Positions 6,139-7,152 of a stretch of 7,152 bases of DNA are shown here, in pieces (position 1 is the first letter of the stretch; every line of letters starts with the position of its first letter). This stretch comes from Patescibacteria group bacterium (GTDB lineage Bacteria > Patescibacteriota > Patescibacteriia > Patescibacteriales > GWC2-42-12), in contig JAHITL010000016.1 of assembly GCA_018817545.1 (NCBI GenBank), positions 1-7,152 on the forward strand, written 5' to 3'. A program made the translations under genes and the position numbers. The notes below the pieces were generated by a model. That model was not told where the DNA came from. It ran no database searches and saw nothing but the letters and a program-made list of their open reading frames with translations.

Positions 6139-6201
6139 TATCTGACAGGAGTAGAGTAAAAAAACTATTCCTGTCAGATAGTTCATTTATTTATTTTTTT
6201 T
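6139..6201 (+). terminator. Long hairpin with T-rich tail after the small ORF
   Basis: TATCTGACAGGA (6139-6150) pairs perfectly with TCCTGTCAGATA (6169-6180). GTAG with CTAT extends the stem to 16 pairs (one G-U), leaving a 10-base A-rich loop. After GTTC comes a T-rich run, ATTTATTTA then T's, to 6201. This resembles an intrinsic terminator with a delayed, interrupted T tract. The tail stops exactly where tRNA-Leu begins, so full termination would leave that tRNA with no room for a promoter downstream. Partial read-through or an RNA-processing role is therefore possible. Confidence 0.7.
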
Positions 6202-6288
6202 GCCCGGGTGGTGAAATTGGTATACACGAGAGACTTAAAATCTCTTGGGGGAAACTCCGTGCGGGTTCAAGTCCCGCCCCGGGCACCA
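6202..6288 (+). tRNA. tRNA-Leu (anticodon UAA)
   Basis: The acceptor stem is GCCCGGG (6202-6208) with CCCGGGC (6278-6284). The anticodon stem AGAGA/TCTCT encloses the loop CTTAAAA, giving anticodon UAA, which reads UUA, the favoured leucine codon in these AT-rich genes. A long variable arm (TGGGGGAAACTCCGT) is typical of leucine tRNA. The T arm is GCGGG TTCAAGT CCCGC. The discriminator A and the CCA end are both encoded (6285-6288), unlike the neighbouring tmRNA. Confidence 0.96.
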
Positions 6289-6326
6289 GAATTAAATTTT
6301 TTGTTGAGTAAAACATAGCAATGTAG

Positions 6327-6400
6327 GCGGGTGTCGTATAATGGTAGTACAAAGGTCTCCAAAACCTTTTGCGTGGGTTCGATTCCTACTACCCGCGCCA
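6327..6400 (+). tRNA. tRNA-Trp (anticodon CCA)
   Basis: The acceptor stem is GCGGGTG (6327-6333) with TACCCGC (6390-6396), including a terminal G-U pair. The anticodon stem AAGGT/ACCTT encloses CTCCAAA, giving anticodon CCA, which reads UGG. The T arm is GTGGG TTCGATT CCTAC. Discriminator G, expected for tryptophan, is followed by encoded CCA. No UCA-anticodon tRNA is present here, consistent with UGA being an ordinary stop. It lies 38 bases after tRNA-Leu, probably on the same transcript. Confidence 0.95.
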
Positions 6401-6444
6401 CAAAATGGAAGTTTGGCTTAAGTTAATATTTTTAAAAAAGGCTG

Positions 6445-6472
6445 CTTAATAAATATTATTAGTATTTTTTTT
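6445..6472 (+). terminator. Possible weak A/T terminator after tRNA-Trp
   Basis: CTTAATAA can pair with TTATTAG around a three-base loop, with one bulged T, and is followed by a run of eight T. The stem is short and nearly all A/U, so it would be a weak terminator at best. It is listed because it is the only candidate between the tRNAs and the HU promoter. Confidence 0.3.
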
Positions 6473-6499
6473 ATTATTTTAATAAAGAGTCTTGTTCTA

Positions 6500-6528
6500 T
6501 TGGCTTTTTTTTAATCTTGCTGTATAAT
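6500..6528 (+). promoter_or_regulatory. Sigma-70-type promoter for the HU gene
   Basis: TTGGCT (6500-6505, four of six to TTGACA) is followed after exactly 17 bases by a perfect TATAAT (6523-6528). Transcription should begin near 6535, giving a leader of about 70 bases before the HU start. A T-rich run fills the spacer. This is the clearest promoter in the window. Confidence 0.8.
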
Positions 6529-6570
6529 ATAAACAATTAACAAATTAAACTAATTAATTAATTTAAAATA

Positions 6571-6592
6571 GCCTAGTCTTTTTAAGATAGGC
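6571..6592 (+). promoter_or_regulatory. Hairpin in the HU mRNA leader
   Basis: GCCTA (6571-6575) pairs with TAGGC (6588-6592) and TCTT pairs with AAGA around a TTT loop, with a single bulged G at 6576: nine pairs in all. It ends 12 bases before the ATG, in an otherwise unstructured A/T leader without a Shine-Dalgarno site. It may stabilise the mRNA or expose the start region; autoregulation by HU is possible but unproven. Confidence 0.55.
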
Positions 6593-6604
6593 AAGCAAAA
6601 AATT

Positions 6605-6886
6605 ATGTCTAAAATGACAAAGTCTCAATTACTTGAAGTGATGTCAAAAGAAACTGATTTAAGTAAAAAAGATGTTGGTAGTTTCTTAGAGAAATTATCA
6701 ACATTAGCGTTGAAAGAAGTAAAAAACAATGGAGAGTTCGTTTTGCCTGGTCTTGGCAAATTAGTTAAAATTAAAAGAGCAGCAAGAATGGGCAGAAACC
6801 CAGCAACTGGCGAACAAATTAAGATCGCTGCAAAGACTGTAGTTAAGTTTAAAGTAGCAAAAGCTGCTAAAGAAGCAGTCTTGTAA
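6605..6886 (+). CDS. hup: HU-family DNA-binding protein
   Basis: HU is a small dimeric nucleoid protein that bends and compacts DNA with two beta arms. The 93 residues cover the full fold: helices at about 4-18 and 21-40, the turn PGLGKL at 48-53, and the arm with the signature GRNPATGE at 63-70, whose Pro intercalates between bases. The C-terminal FKVAKAAKEAV helix is typical. A second in-frame ATG at 6614 would give MTKSQLLEV and exactly the common 90-residue length, so either start is possible. I keep the first because it is closer to the leader hairpin and such short extensions are known in this family. The gene has its own promoter and terminator and is a single-gene unit. IHF is a related alternative, but the sequence is closer to HU. 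Confidence 0.95.
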   Translation: MSKMTKSQLLEVMSKETDLSKKDVGSFLEKLSTLALKEVKNNGEFVLPGLGKLVKIKRAARMGRNPATGEQIKIAAKTVVKFKVAKAAKEAVL

Positions 6887-6904
6887 ACTATAAAAATCAA
6901 TAAT

Positions 6905-6935
6905 AAAAACACCTCGTATTTTGCGAGGTGTTTTT
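6905..6935. terminator. Bidirectional intrinsic terminator between HU and the convergent gene
   Basis: AAAAACACCTCG (6905-6916) pairs perfectly with CGAGGTGTTTTT (6924-6935) around a seven-base loop. The core ACACCTCG is the strongest GC-containing stem of this type in the window. T runs lie on the 3' side of both strands. It starts 18 bases after the HU stop and, on the minus strand, 15 bases after the stop of the gene entering from the right. Confidence 0.93.
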
Positions 6936-6950
6936 ATTATTTGGTTTTTT

Positions 6951-7152
6951 TTATTTAAGGCTAATTATTTCAACTTGTGATGTAGCACTAATAACTTTGG
7001 CTTCAACAGCGCGTTTATTACGATTGTAAACGCCTCTAGTTTTTATCATATCACCAATCATTAAATCGTTAATTATTGCTTTTTTACCATCGAGAAAAAA
7101 TTTGGTTTCATTAGTTGTATTTAGCAAGACTGAATCTCTTTTGGCTTTTTTT
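6951..7152 (-). CDS. C-terminal part of a minus-strand gene, DUF5666-like
   Basis: The minus strand is open from the window edge to TAA at 6951-6953, giving 66 residues of a C-terminus; the start lies beyond the window. The fragment contains FFLDGKKAIINDLMIGDMI, then KTRGVYNRNKRAVEAKVIS, ending QVEIISLK. The pattern 'DG..., DL.IGD.IK.RG.Y......VEAK.I' resembles the OB-fold-like DUF5666 domain, which is frequent in secreted or envelope proteins of Patescibacteria; no biochemical function is assigned. The family call is from memory of the pattern, not a search. It converges on the HU gene and shares its terminator. Confidence 0.75.
   Translation of the reverse strand, partial: KKAKRDSVLLNTTNETKFFLDGKKAIINDLMIGDMIKTRGVYNRNKRAVEAKVISATSQVEIISLK

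Noticed and set aside
5891..6201. Integrated element using the ssrA 3' end as attachment site
   Set aside because: No second copy of the T-arm and acceptor sequence is found downstream in the window, and no integrase is present. The small ORF's odd codons alone are not enough.
6327..6400. UGA recoding (as in some Patescibacteria)
   Set aside because: The tRNA-Trp anticodon is CCA, no in-frame UGA occurs in the recognised genes, and no suppressor tRNA is present.
6625..6912. 95-codon open frame on the minus strand across the HU gene
   Set aside because: It lies wholly opposite a clear HU gene and crosses the terminator. Its composition is what antisense of HU codons would give, and it has no ribosome site.

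Overview
This AT-rich window looks like core chromosome from a small-genome bacterium, most likely a member of the Candidate Phyla Radiation (Patescibacteria). That assignment is inference. It rests on A/T-only leaders without Shine-Dalgarno sites in front of the five large genes, a K+-independent membrane pyrophosphatase placed among housekeeping genes, compact spacing, and a DUF5666-like fragment at the right edge. The genetic code looks standard: the only tRNA-Trp has a CCA anticodon, and all visible stops are TAA or TAG.

Layout, left to right on the + strand. nusA (51-1298), hppA (1399-3390) and tig (3426-4712) form a co-directional block with short spacers. A 266-base A/T spacer follows, able to fold on itself. 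smpB (4979-5455) then lies 74 bases ahead of a one-piece tmRNA gene, ssrA (5530-5912). After ssrA comes an unrecognised 54-codon gene (5968-6132) with a perfect 11-base Shine-Dalgarno site, the only one in front of a gene here. A long hairpin with a T-rich tail (6139-6201) follows and abuts tRNA-Leu(UAA) (6202-6288), then tRNA-Trp(CCA) (6327-6400). An HU gene (6605-6886) has a readable promoter and a leader hairpin. A strong hairpin at 6905-6935 works as a terminator on both strands, separating HU from a convergent minus-strand gene cut by the window edge (6951-7152).

Functionally this is a translation and quality-control neighbourhood. NusA acts on transcription elongation, trigger factor receives nascent chains, and SmpB with tmRNA rescues stalled ribosomes and tags their products. 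HppA supplies a pyrophosphate-driven proton gradient. SmpB and tmRNA are direct partners, so their adjacency is functional.

The most interesting points are the small gene with its strong ribosome binding site and different codon choice wedged between ssrA and tRNA-Leu, the unusual tmRNA tag (GUA resume codon, about 22 residues, ending in TVTA), and short tandem repeats of 7-9 bases that recur in most spacers and run into the 3' ends of nusA and smpB. I found no CRISPR array, insertion sequence or multi-gene defence system.
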